DNA of 64,000 nucleotides from Halocatena marina (GTDB taxonomy: Archaea; Halobacteriota; Halobacteria; Halobacteriales; Haloarculaceae): assembly GCF_023276375.1 (NCBI RefSeq), contig NZ_JALLPK010000001.1, positions 2,728,001 to 2,792,000 of the forward strand, in the 5' to 3' direction. Position numbers and translations under genes: made by a program. The notes beneath the pieces were generated by a model, which worked only from the letters and a program-made list of their open reading frames with translations, made no database searches and was not told where the DNA came from. Positions 27,162 to 35,558 of the stretch are shown piece after piece; within the stretch, counting starts at the first letter, position 1; every line of letters starts with the position of its first letter.

Positions 27162-27201
27162 CATCTCATCTCATCTCATCTTATCTCATCTTATCTTATC
27201 C
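27162..27201 (+). repeat. Period-5 tract (ATCTY units) after the CBS gene
   Basis: Eight pentamers in a row begin seven bases after the CBS stop codon: in one register CATCT four times, TATCT, CATCT, TATCT, TATCC. Read as A-T-C-T-pyrimidine the period holds for the whole 40 bases. It lies in the 3' untranslated region and is pyrimidine-rich, so it might help end transcription. Confidence 0.8.
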
Positions 27202-27362
27202 CATTCCAACCGACTCCTTCGGCGTGTACTCAGTCCTTGAGGTGGGATTTCGATGTGAACACCGGACAATCAGTCACCAACCGATTGACCGGTGGCCAAC
27301 GGCTCGTGTTTTCATCCCAACAATTCCGATTCAATACTCATAGCAGAGCGTCAGTCAGTGGA

Positions 27363-27431
27363 ATAAAAAAGAGCTAGATTGAACGAGGAATACAAAAGAA
27401 AAGCCAAATTGAACGAGGAATTTGTATTATC
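27363..27431 (-). terminator. Duplicated T-tract terminator behind coxB
   Basis: Two copies of a 30-base unit (27372-27401 and 27402-27431) share the exact 14-mer ATTGAACGAGGAAT. On the coxB (minus) strand each copy reads ATTCCTCGTTCAAT followed by a T-rich run (CTTTTCTTTT and CTCTTTTTTATT), the form of an archaeal T-tract terminator. The first copy touches the coxB stop codon. Confidence 0.6.
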
Positions 27432-28293
27432 AGGCGGTGACGAGGGCACCAGAGCTGGAGTTGTTAGCGCTCGCGTTCGGTCCCCCAGTCGAATTCGAAT
27501 TTGAGGATGAGGAGTTACCTGATCCGCCCTGTTTCTGTTGTTGTAGCCATTTCTGGTAGTCTGCTTGGCTTTTGACTTCGATCGTTCCGAGCATACTGGA
27601 GTGACCGACGCCGCAGTATTCCGCACAGTAGAGCTGGTAGGTTCCCGGTTCGTAGGCCTCTGTTTTCATGGTGTTGTACTGCTCTGGGAAGGCGTCCTGT
27701 TTCAATCCGAGCTCGGGGGCGTGGAACGAGTGGAGCCAGTCCACAGAGATGACGTGAAGATACACAGGCTGATTCGCGGGGATAACGAGTGTTCCAGTGT
27801 TCGAGACGTCGCCATCAGCTTGGATGTAATTGAACGTCCACGAATACTTTTGTGCGACGACTTCGACCTGCACAGCGTCTTCCTCTGTTGGGGCCTGTGC
27901 GCCCTTAGCGTCTTCTGAGAGTCCTTGGATTGATTGGCTGGGAGGGTCTGAGACAGTGACACCGCCAACGAAGCTGCTCCCGAGGACTTGATAGGCAGCA
28001 AGACCGACGAACAGGAGGACAATTGCCGTTGCGATGGTCCACGTGATTTCGAGACGTCGGTTCTCTTGTGTCGGCTTTGCTTCACCACTATCTTTGAACC
28101 GGTAGACAGTGTAGATGAGAATGCCCTCGACGAGCACCGTGATTGGTACCGCTGCGTACAACAATTTTTCGTTGAGGTTGGTGATCAGTTTCGAATTAAT
28201 CGATGGCTGGGCGGCTGCTGGATCGACAAATAAGGTAGCCAGCGCGAGACCGACACCGATTCCCAGCACCATCCGCGTCCGCGTGGCGTTCAT
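27430..28293 (-). CDS. coxB: Cytochrome c oxidase subunit II
   Basis: 287 residues. A signal-like first helix ends in DPAAAQ, followed by two membrane helices (YAAVPITVLVEGILIYTVY and TWTIATAIVLLFVGLAAYQV). The cupredoxin domain binds CuA through the histidine in VDWLHSFHAPELG and the set C-A-E-Y-C-G-V-G-H-S-S-M near residue 225. Beyond it is a Ser/Asn-rich low-complexity tail (about 35 residues) that probably faces outside. Divergent from the heme synthase gene with 51 bases between starts; the promoters must overlap. Confidence 0.95.
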   Translation of the reverse strand: MNATRTRMVLGIGVGLALATLFVDPAAAQPSINSKLITNLNEKLLYAAVPITVLVEGILIYTVYRFKDSGEAKPTQENRRLEITWTIATAIVLLFVGLAAYQVLGSSFVGGVTVSDPPSQSIQGLSEDAKGAQAPTEEDAVQVEVVAQKYSWTFNYIQADGDVSNTGTLVIPANQPVYLHVISVDWLHSFHAPELGLKQDAFPEQYNTMKTEAYEPGTYQLYCAEYCGVGHSSMLGTIEVKSQADYQKWLQQQKQGGSGNSSSSNSNSTGGPNASANNSSSGALVTA

Positions 28294-28344
28294 ACGCTCG
28301 GCTAAGAAAGCGCGTGGTAAATACCTGCTGAACTGCGGTGATCA

Positions 28345-29838
28345 ATGGACAAAGCGGGGGTAATAAGTACGAACGCTACTGAAGAAATGCTAGTGTCCAC
28401 GGAATCTCATCGTCCACGTTTCACGACGCTGCTCGTGGCTGCTCTCATCGGCGTCTATCTGCTCGTCGTCGTCGGTGCGACTGCTGCACTCTCAGAAGCC
28501 GTCAGGGCGTGCTCGACGTGGCCCCTCTGTTCGGGACCGATCGGCGATCTGCAGATCACAATCGCCGTCGGCCACCGCGTTGCAGCACTCCTTGTGGCTG
28601 TTCTTGTCCTCGGAGCGGCTGTCGTCGGCTGGACTGAGGCCTCTCGACGTGTCAGACGGACGCTTGTTCTCGCGGTCGTGCTATACCCTGTTCAGGTTGG
28701 CATCGGTGCTCTCGTTGCGACACGGAATGCACCGAGCAACATCGCCGGTTTCCACCTCCTCACCGGTGCGGCAATCTTCGTTGCACTCGCACTCGCACTC
28801 GCGTGGCAACTCGAGGACGAAACGGGCGACCTCGAAAACAGAGCAGATGAAGAGAAACCGATCACACCAACACCAGAAACAGCAACAACGACGGGGTCAG
28901 CGTCGCCATCCGCTTCGGAACCGGATGTATCTCCGACTGACTTCAGTCGAGAATCTGAATCTGATCTGCTTTCACGCGTACGAGCGACGACAGGCGCTTA
29001 TTTCAGATTGATGAAACCACGGTTGATGTGGCTGCTCTGTCTCGTTGCCTCGGCAGGAATGGCGCTTGCTGCTGGACCGTCGTTGTCCGTCGAAACGATC
29101 GTGTATACGCTCGGTGGCGGTGTGCTCTCCATCGGTGCGAGCGGGACGTTCAACCACGTTCTCGAACGAGACACCGATCAACGGATGGCCAGAACTGCCG
29201 ACCGGCCGCTCGCAACACACGAGGTACCGGTCAGGAACGCACTCGCATTCGGTGTGCTCCTCACCCTCACGTCGATCGCAGTCTTCTTGCAAGTGAACGT
29301 TCTCGCTGCTGCACTCGGATTCATTGCGATCGTCTTTTACAGTGTGATCTACACGCTCGTGTTGAAACCGAACACAGTCCAGAACACAGTTATCGGAGGG
29401 GCTGCAGGCGCACTCCCGGCACTCATCGGGTGGGCGGCCGTCACCGGACGTATCGGTGTTCCGGGGCTTGCACTCGCAGGAATCATCTTCCTCTGGACGC
29501 CGGCGCACTTTTACAACCTCGCACTCGCGTATCAGGAAGACTACGAGCGCGGTGGCTTCCCGATGCTACCGGTCGTCTACGGTGAGACGGTGACCAGAAA
29601 GCACATCATCTACTACCTCATCGCAACGTTGCTCGCAGCGAGTGCGCTATCGGCGCTCACGACACTCGGTTGGTTGTACGCCGCGACGACGGTCGTCCTC
29701 GGAGCGGTGTTCCTTTTGGCAGTCGTTCGACTCCACCGTGAGCAGACAAAACGAGCAGCACTCCGGGCGTTCCACGCATCGAACGCCTATCTCGGATTGG
29801 TTCTTATTGCTGTTGTCGTCGATATGATTGCACTCTGA
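28345..29838 (+). CDS. ctaB: Heme o synthase (protoheme IX farnesyltransferase) with CtaA-like N-terminal half
   Basis: 497 residues. Residues about 25-155 form four membrane helices resembling half of heme A synthase (VVVGATAALSEAVRACSTW-P-LCSGP, VGHRVAALLVAVLVL, PVQVGIGALVATRNAPSN-I-AGFHLLTGA), with conserved His. After a polar Thr/Ser-rich linker (160-205) comes the UbiA-type CtaB domain with NHVLERDTDQRMARTADRPL and the second Asp motif YQEDYERGGFPM. It adds farnesyl to heme for the terminal oxidase. The fusion is usual in haloarchaea. Start is uncertain: ATG at 28387 is an alternative. Confidence 0.93.
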   Translation: MDKAGVISTNATEEMLVSTESHRPRFTTLLVAALIGVYLLVVVGATAALSEAVRACSTWPLCSGPIGDLQITIAVGHRVAALLVAVLVLGAAVVGWTEASRRVRRTLVLAVVLYPVQVGIGALVATRNAPSNIAGFHLLTGAAIFVALALALAWQLEDETGDLENRADEEKPITPTPETATTTGSASPSASEPDVSPTDFSRESESDLLSRVRATTGAYFRLMKPRLMWLLCLVASAGMALAAGPSLSVETIVYTLGGGVLSIGASGTFNHVLERDTDQRMARTADRPLATHEVPVRNALAFGVLLTLTSIAVFLQVNVLAAALGFIAIVFYSVIYTLVLKPNTVQNTVIGGAAGALPALIGWAAVTGRIGVPGLALAGIIFLWTPAHFYNLALAYQEDYERGGFPMLPVVYGETVTRKHIIYYLIATLLAASALSALTTLGWLYAATTVVLGAVFLLAVVRLHREQTKRAALRAFHASNAYLGLVLIAVVVDMIAL

Positions 29839-29860
29839 CACAGAGAGAGGCAACACAGGC

Positions 29861-30565
29861 ATGAATACGAGTATAAACACCGTGTTCCGTGGGTTGGGGA
29901 TCCGTCAGGAGACGATCATCGGTGGCGCCGCACTCGTGAACATCGAATTTCTGTTTGTCGCCATCTATCTTCTCGTTGCGCCGGTCACACCGACTGGAAT
30001 CGCGGTGTACATCTACCCGTTTGTTTGGATCAATGTTGCGCTGTGGGCGCTGTGGCGGGTCGAATCGCCGCCTGCTCGCCTGAAACGGCGCTCCATTGCT
30101 GGGCTGATCGCAGTCGGATACATCCTCGTTCTTGGCTATCTCGGTGGGTTATACGGGTTCGGATCATCGGAGATAGCAACTGGACTCCGATTGGAGTTCG
30201 TGAGCCTTCCTCCGGGATGGGGACCAGCCCTCCTGTACAGTGGAGAATCAGTCAGGTTCGCACTGCTCCCATTCAAGGTCATCGGGTACGCAACGCTTGC
30301 GTATCTCGTCTACGTGACCATCCTCGACACCGCCACGAGTGCAGCGGCAGGGCTGCTCGGGCTCTTCTCCTGTGTCTCGTGTGTTCTTCCAATCATTGCG
30401 GCCGTTGTCAGCGGATTCATCGGTGCCGGTGGCGCGCTGGTCGCGGTCGCCTCGGGACAGTCGTACGCTCTTTCGACGGTCGTGTTCGTCATCACTGTCC
30501 TGTTGCTCGTGTGGCGACCGACGGCGGGGAGCTTTTCACGGCTGCGTGCCAAGCTCGGATCATGA
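29861..30565 (+). CDS. Polytopic membrane protein of the oxidase biogenesis operon
   Basis: 234 residues from the ATG at 29861, which has GAGAGAGG nine bases upstream. About seven hydrophobic helices are visible. In the sixth is a CxxC within the membrane (LLGLFSCVSCVLPIIAAVVS, near residue 172), and the next helix is glycine/alanine-rich. It is a haloarchaeal family of unknown function (perhaps the one called DUF7546). It lies between ctaB and the Rdx gene, with a four-base overlap to the latter. A redox or copper-handling role in oxidase assembly is inferred from the cysteine pair and context. Confidence 0.78.
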   Translation: MNTSINTVFRGLGIRQETIIGGAALVNIEFLFVAIYLLVAPVTPTGIAVYIYPFVWINVALWALWRVESPPARLKRRSIAGLIAVGYILVLGYLGGLYGFGSSEIATGLRLEFVSLPPGWGPALLYSGESVRFALLPFKVIGYATLAYLVYVTILDTATSAAAGLLGLFSCVSCVLPIIAAVVSGFIGAGGALVAVASGQSYALSTVVFVITVLLLVWRPTAGSFSRLRAKLGS

Positions 30566-30792
30566 CAACAGTCAATATTGAGTACTGTGTTCCCTGTGGA
30601 TTTCTCGAACGAGCAGAGGATATCCAACATCAGCTTCTATCGAGCTTCGGACAGCAACTCGACAGCGTTGCGCTCGTCACCGGCGACCACGGCGTGCTCA
30701 CAGTGACAGTAAATGGTGAAACGATCTACGACAAACAAGAAGACGAATACGATGTCGACGAGATCGTTCGTTCCGTGCGTAACCACCTCTAA
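30562..30792 (+). CDS. Rdx (SelW/SelT-like) thioredoxin-fold protein
   Basis: 76 residues. N-terminal strand and redox pair VNIEYCVPCGFLERAEDIQ (Cys9-x-x-Cys12) followed by a helix, GVLTVTVNGETIYDK as the beta hairpin and DVDEIVRSVRNHL as last helix: a complete Rdx fold, where selenoprotein W has Sec at the first position and here it is Cys. The start overlaps the stop of the preceding membrane protein (ATGA), so it is made with it. Members are thought to be thiol oxidoreductases; the client may be an oxidase subunit (inference). Confidence 0.88.
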   Translation: MTTVNIEYCVPCGFLERAEDIQHQLLSSFGQQLDSVALVTGDHGVLTVTVNGETIYDKQEDEYDVDEIVRSVRNHL

Positions 30793-30908
30793 CGTCACTT
30801 TTGCTGTGCGATTGATTTGTTGGCCATTACTCGGTGGTTCGGTCGGTTGAATCGAGTCTTGTGCTTCCAAATCCGAAGCCTTACGCAGGGACACACCGCA
30901 GTTCTGGT

Positions 30909-31925
30909 ATGGTCCTGAAGGCCGAGAACGTCCGGCGGGAGTACGATGACACCGTCGCGCTGGACGGCGTCTCGCTGTCCGTCGAAGCGGGGACGGTGTT
31001 CGCGCTTATCGGTCCGAACGGCGCTGGAAAAACCACGCTTATCCGTTCGCTCACCGGCACGACCGACTACGAAGGCGACATCGAACTGTTCGGTACAGCT
31101 CCGGAGAAAACGGATGCACAGCGGATTGGCTTACTCCCCCAGTCGTTCTCCCCTCCGGCACGTCTCACTGCCCGCGAACTCCTCTCGTACTACGGTGGTC
31201 TGTACGATCACGCTCGGTCGGTCGATGCAGTACTGGAAGACGTCGGAATGGCAACGTCTGCCGACACGTGGTACGAGAATCTCTCAGGAGGGCAACAACG
31301 CCGGGTCTGCGTTGGAATCGCGCTCATTAACGATCCAGCGCTGCTCGTGCTCGATGAGCCAACAACAGGGATTGATCCTGCTGGTCGACGTGATCTCTGG
31401 CAGCTCCTCGAAGCCCTCACTACGGACGGAACAACCGTCTTCCTCACGACACACTACATGGAAGAAGCAGAGTATCTCGCAGACCGTGTTGGACTGCTCG
31501 CAGATGGTTCCCTCGTTGCAACGGGAGCACCCACAGACCTCATCAGCGAATACGGTGGAGAGAGCCGTCTGGAAGTCGACGTAACGGAGGACGTCGAACC
31601 AACCGAGGCAGCCCGCGCGGTCGAGTCGCTCGGAACAGTTGAGACGGCCGGGCGAATGGTCAGCATTCACGGAATCGCGCCTCGGGAGATCGGTGACGTA
31701 CTCGATGCGCTCGACCTCGCAGGCATCGAATACGACGCGCTGTCGTGGCAACAACCAAATCTGGATTCAGTGTATCTCACACTGACAGGCACCGATGTGA
31801 CCGGAAGCGAACAGAGCGAACCGGAAACGAGAGAGGCAGAGACCAAAGTTGAAACGGAAACAGAAACGGAAACTGAGGCCGAGGCCGAGGCTGAGACGGA
31901 GACGGAGGTTGCTCGACATCAATGA
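30909..31925 (+). CDS. ABC transporter ATP-binding protein
   Basis: 338 residues from MVLKAENVRREYDD; an open frame back to 30834 is less likely. Walker A is GPNGAGKTTLIRS (about residues 35-47), the signature ENLSGGQQRRVCV, Walker B LLVLDEPTTG and the switch histidine LTTHYMEEAE are intact. After about residue 300 is an odd acidic tail of Glu/Thr and Glu/Ala dipeptides ending EVARHQ. It is the motor of the ABC-2 exporter whose permease overlaps it by four bases. The pair lies in the oxidase assembly region. Confidence 0.92.
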   Translation: MVLKAENVRREYDDTVALDGVSLSVEAGTVFALIGPNGAGKTTLIRSLTGTTDYEGDIELFGTAPEKTDAQRIGLLPQSFSPPARLTARELLSYYGGLYDHARSVDAVLEDVGMATSADTWYENLSGGQQRRVCVGIALINDPALLVLDEPTTGIDPAGRRDLWQLLEALTTDGTTVFLTTHYMEEAEYLADRVGLLADGSLVATGAPTDLISEYGGESRLEVDVTEDVEPTEAARAVESLGTVETAGRMVSIHGIAPREIGDVLDALDLAGIEYDALSWQQPNLDSVYLTLTGTDVTGSEQSEPETREAETKVETETETETEAEAEAETETEVARHQ

Positions 31926-32674
31926 CGACGATCGGCACAGGACGCATTCGTTCGGAAACTGAATCGGCGTTACGGTCGTTCCTTCGTCGACGGACGGCTG
32001 TCTTCTTCACGTTTTTCTTTCCGGTTATCATTATCCTCATTTTCGGTGCGCTTGTACAGACACAGCCAACTGGTGGTGGGCTGTTCGCCAGACAGCCTGC
32101 CTACTACGTGCCCGGGTATCTCGCGGTCGTTGTCTTGTTCACGCCGCTCTCTCGCGTTGGGAGCACCGTCGCGCGCCACCGCGAGGGGAATCGCTTTGAA
32201 AAACTAGCGACGACGCCCCTCTCACGCGCCGAGTGGCTGCTCGCACAGACGCTTGTCAATGTCGTTATTATCGGTGTTGCAAGTCTCATTATTCTCGCAC
32301 TGGTGGTGCTGGTCACAGGGGCGAAAATCACGTTTTCGCCGCTGCTCGTCCCGTTCATTGGTCTCGCTGTCGCGTTGTTCTGTGGTCTCGGTGCGCTTCT
32401 CGGACGCATTGCCGATTCACAAGACGGCGTTATCGCCGCGAGTAACGCGATTGCTCTCCCGCTGCTGTTTCTCTCCGAAACGTTCGTCTCGCCGTCGTTG
32501 CTCCCGTCGTGGTTCCAACCCGCGCTTGCGTTCTCACCACTGACGTATTTCGCACGTGGTGTGCGGGCAGCGACGACAGGTGGTGGCGACGCGCTCTTCA
32601 ATCTCCTCGTTCTCGCTGTGCTAACCGTTCTGTTCTTCGCTGCGGGTGCGGCCTCGATTCCACGGACGGATTAA
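31922..32674 (+). CDS. ABC-2 type transporter permease
   Basis: 250 residues. The N-terminal helix FLRRRTAVFFTFFFPVIIIL (in the ABC-2 style) is followed by five more hydrophobic segments. The conserved stretch SRVGSTVARHREGNRFEKL precedes helix two, matching the coupling helix, and LPLLFLSETFVSPSLLPSWF with PLTYFARGVR is the family's C-terminal signature. It overlaps the ATP-binding protein by ATGA. The exported compound is unknown; operon position suggests heme, copper or a cofactor for the oxidase, but this is inference. Convergent with htrA (17 bases). Confidence 0.9.
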   Translation: MTTIGTGRIRSETESALRSFLRRRTAVFFTFFFPVIIILIFGALVQTQPTGGGLFARQPAYYVPGYLAVVVLFTPLSRVGSTVARHREGNRFEKLATTPLSRAEWLLAQTLVNVVIIGVASLIILALVVLVTGAKITFSPLLVPFIGLAVALFCGLGALLGRIADSQDGVIAASNAIALPLLFLSETFVSPSLLPSWFQPALAFSPLTYFARGVRAATTGGGDALFNLLVLAVLTVLFFAAGAASIPRTD

Positions 32675-32691
32675 ACCGCGCTGGAACGCGC

Positions 32692-33687
32692 TCACCGGAC
32701 GGGAACGTTCGGTCCTCGGCGGGGTGTCGGACGCGGGCGTTCTGCGAGTGTGACGTGCTCGGTCAGTGAGGCGCCGTCACGAATGATATCGACGGAGACC
32801 GTGTCGTTGGGTTGTGTTTCGAGTAAGAGATGGCGCATTAGCTCCTCGTGGGAATCGATTCGCCGGCTATCGATGTGCGTGATGACGTCACCGCCGACGG
32901 GAACCTGATGGCCATTCATCTGGCGCTGTCCACGACATCCGATCAATGCACCGCTCGCGGGACCAAGACTCACATCGACCACGAGCACCCCGCGCGATTC
33001 ATCGAGACCGTTGGCCGCTGCGATCGTGGGAGAAATATCGATCGTCTGGATCTTCAGATACGAATGCCGGTACGAGCTGTGCTCGATGAGTGTCGGGACG
33101 ACTCGGGCGGTGATCTCTGCAGAGATAGCAAAACCGATGTTATCTCCACCACGCGCGCGATTGACGCCCACGACTTTACCATCGGTCGTGACCAGTGGCC
33201 CGCCACTGTTCCCGGGATTGATCGGTGCGTCCGTCTGCACCGTATCTGGGATGGTGAAACCCTCTTGTGTCGGCATCGATCGGTTTGCTCCGCTGACGAC
33301 GCCAGTTGTGAGTGATCCGTCGAGTCCCATCGGATTCCCGAGCGCAGCGACACGTTTTCCGGGAGCAGGATTCTCGCTCGCAAGGGAAAGCACCCGTGCG
33401 TACTCGGGCCGGTTCGCAACGCGAACAACAGCGAGGTCGGTGTATGCATCCGTGCCAACGATCTGACCGACACGCCAGTCGCCGTTACTGAACCGAATAT
33501 CTACTTCATTGTCTGTCCTGACGACGTGCTCGTTCGTGACAATGTAGCCCGCTTCGGGAGACGCCGCTCCAGTATCGTAGACGAACCCTGAGCCCGCCCC
33601 ACCCAGACGATCCGATGTCACATAGACTGAAACGACAGATGGGATCGTCGATTGATACAGCTCCTCGTAGATGTATTCTTCATTCAT
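32692..33687 (-). CDS. HtrA/DegP-type serine protease with PDZ domain
   Basis: 331 residues from MNEEYIYEELYQ. The catalytic triad is His54 (TNEHVV), Asp84 (YTDLAVV) and Ser161 (NPGNSGGPLV). Residues about 230-320 form one PDZ domain (GVLVVDVSLGPASGAL ... GGDVITHIDSRRIDSHEEL). A 10-residue polar insertion near CRGQRQMNGHQ is unusual in the PDZ. There is no signal peptide or membrane segment, so it appears cytoplasmic, unlike most HtrA proteins. It probably refolds or destroys damaged proteins; in this location it may act on oxidase parts. Confidence 0.92.
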   Translation of the reverse strand: MNEEYIYEELYQSTIPSVVSVYVTSDRLGGAGSGFVYDTGAASPEAGYIVTNEHVVRTDNEVDIRFSNGDWRVGQIVGTDAYTDLAVVRVANRPEYARVLSLASENPAPGKRVAALGNPMGLDGSLTTGVVSGANRSMPTQEGFTIPDTVQTDAPINPGNSGGPLVTTDGKVVGVNRARGGDNIGFAISAEITARVVPTLIEHSSYRHSYLKIQTIDISPTIAAANGLDESRGVLVVDVSLGPASGALIGCRGQRQMNGHQVPVGGDVITHIDSRRIDSHEELMRHLLLETQPNDTVSVDIIRDGASLTEHVTLAERPRPTPRRGPNVPVR

Positions 33688-33823
33688 TGCGTGTTGCCCG
33701 GATCGGATCACACACTGTGTGAGCCCATCGGACTTACTCGAAGTTAGGGGATTGACGGATATAGGGTGTGCGGTGTTTTAGCAAGGTAACTATTGGCATG
33801 TTTGTTAGACACCGATGACACCA

Positions 33824-34507
33824 TTAGTGTCTATCGGTGCGGTCGTCAGATTTCGCTGAGTACCAGAGCTGTCGCGCGGGAACCGCGAGGAACATCAGAA
33901 GGGCTTCTTCGCGTGGAACCCACCCGTACACGTGGTTCAGCAAGAGGTACGTGACGATTCCGAGGGCGAGGCTGATAGACCACGAAGCGACGGCGATCCG
34001 ACCGACGCGAGCGTGGGCGGTTTCGGCGAGTTCGGTTGGCGTGTGCGTAAGCCCGAGGACGACTGCGTAGAGAACGACAGGCACCGCGAGAACAGAGAGT
34101 CCGATGTGAATTGCAAGCATGAGAAGATAGATTGGCTTGATGATAGATGCGAGGAACTGGCCATTCTCAACGACGAAGCTCTTCTCGAATCCACCGCCGA
34201 CTTTCCACAAATACAGCACGAGGAAGACACAGATGAGCGCGAACGCAGTCAACATTGCCACGCGGTGCTTTTGCACTTCCCCGCGACGGATGAAGCGCCA
34301 GCCGATGAGAATGGCAAACAGCGCCAGCGAGTTCACGATCGCAATGAGATCGGAAAAGAGGATGACAGTCTGTTCAGAAAGTGGCGGGAACAACGGAATA
34401 ACACCAGCGAATGCACCCAGAACGAGCGCATATCCCACGAGAGAGAGCACCCCAGTGATTGCTTTGGGATGCTCTTTCACGAGGCGACGCTGTGTCGTGG
34501 TAGCCAT
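33824..34507 (-). CDS. DUF420 membrane protein
   Basis: 227 residues from MATTTQRRLVKEH; the longer frame to 34579 overlaps the promoter side of the next gene. About six hydrophobic segments; two conserved histidines (QKHRVAMLTAF and LAIHIGLSVLAVPV) are typical of DUF420, a CtaM-like family linked to heme-copper oxidase maturation. The C-terminus is short and polar (SAKSDDRTDRH). It closes the oxidase region that starts with coxB and is divergent from the proline dehydrogenase gene. Confidence 0.88.
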   Translation of the reverse strand: MATTTQRRLVKEHPKAITGVLSLVGYALVLGAFAGVIPLFPPLSEQTVILFSDLIAIVNSLALFAILIGWRFIRRGEVQKHRVAMLTAFALICVFLVLYLWKVGGGFEKSFVVENGQFLASIIKPIYLLMLAIHIGLSVLAVPVVLYAVVLGLTHTPTELAETAHARVGRIAVASWSISLALGIVTYLLLNHVYGWVPREEALLMFLAVPARQLWYSAKSDDRTDRH

Positions 34508-34628
34508 ACTATCAGTTGCAGGAGCAAGGTTTTGGCCGCTTCGCTTTGCGTCGATCGTCACCAACGCTCGTGCGATCATCCAGGACGAAATCAGTGGGGA
34601 TATGTGCGGTCTGGCAGTACTTGCCGCT

Positions 34629-35462
34629 ATGCTCCCACCCGTAGCCAGACAATTTGTCGCTGGTGAAACCGAGGCGGAGGCGCTCGAACACGCTCGTCAA
34701 CTGCGCGAACAGGGGGTGTACAGCATACTCAACGTACTCGGTGAACATTATGACGAACCGGATCCCGCTGCCGAGGACGCTGCTGCCTACCGCCAGCTTG
34801 TCCGTGACATCGGCGGGACCGACCTCGGAGCGTGTATTTCTGTCAAACCGTCACAGATCGGACTCGGACTCGACGGATCAACGTTCAGGGACAATCTTGG
34901 GACAATCGTGGAGACAGCGCGCGAGAACGACGTCTTCGTCTGGATTGATATGGAAGATAGGACAACAACGGACACGACTCTTGATGCGTTCGAGCAGCTC
35001 AATACGAGCTATCCGAAGATGGGTGTCTGTATTCAGGCGAATCTAAAGCGCACTGGCGAGGATCTTGAACGGCTTGCTTCACTTCCGGGGACAATCAGAC
35101 TCGTGAAAGGTGCCTACGATGAACCCAGCGAGGTCGCACACACCGAACGATCAGCGGTCAACAACGCCTACGAGGACCATCTCGAATATCTGTTCACCGA
35201 GTCGGAAGGGGCGGTCGCCGTCGGGAGCCACGATCCACAGATGATCGACCGGGCGATTGCGTTTCACGAGCTGTACGGCACTGACTTCGAGATACAGATG
35301 CTCATGGGTGTCCGCGAGGACGCACAGATCGAACTCGCCCAAGAGTACGATGTCTATCAGTACATTCCCTACGGCAACAAGTGGCTCTCGTACTTCTCAC
35401 GACGCGTGATCGAGCGCAGAGAAAATCTCGCATTCGCGATCCGAGCAGTTCTCGGACAGTAA
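34629..35462 (+). CDS. Proline dehydrogenase
   Basis: 277 residues from MLPPVARQFVAGE, the N-terminus usual for haloarchaeal members; an ATG at 34602 adds nine residues. The FAD-bound TIM barrel shows ISVKPSQIGL (Lys contacting proline/FAD), FVWIDMEDRTTTDTTL, CIQANLKRT, RLVKGAYDEP and the end motif YGNKWLSYFSRRVIERRENL. It oxidises proline to pyrroline-5-carboxylate, passing electrons to quinone. No pyrroline-5-carboxylate dehydrogenase gene is in the window. Long open frame upstream to 34137 is only the shadow of DUF420. Confidence 0.92.
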   Translation: MLPPVARQFVAGETEAEALEHARQLREQGVYSILNVLGEHYDEPDPAAEDAAAYRQLVRDIGGTDLGACISVKPSQIGLGLDGSTFRDNLGTIVETARENDVFVWIDMEDRTTTDTTLDAFEQLNTSYPKMGVCIQANLKRTGEDLERLASLPGTIRLVKGAYDEPSEVAHTERSAVNNAYEDHLEYLFTESEGAVAVGSHDPQMIDRAIAFHELYGTDFEIQMLMGVREDAQIELAQEYDVYQYIPYGNKWLSYFSRRVIERRENLAFAIRAVLGQ

Positions 35463-35558
35463 AGAACGCTCGACGGCCAAACGAAGAGCGCAATCGAAGA
35501 TTGGATCTCACGTTTTGCGAACCACAACGTACACCGTCTTCTCGTTCAAACGCTTGGT

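Noticed and set aside
27162..27431. Possible CRISPR array from the repeats near 27.2-27.4 kb
   Set aside because: The 5-base tract has no spacers and the 30-base units are a direct tandem pair without spacers; no cas genes are near.
30025..30561. Long in-frame extension ahead of the Rdx protein
   Set aside because: It overlaps the membrane-protein gene in another frame and reads as low-quality sequence; the Rdx fold is complete from 30562.
34137..34628. Upstream extension of proline dehydrogenase
   Set aside because: It is antisense to the DUF420 gene and its translation is Arg/Ser-rich without family match; the family start is at 34629.
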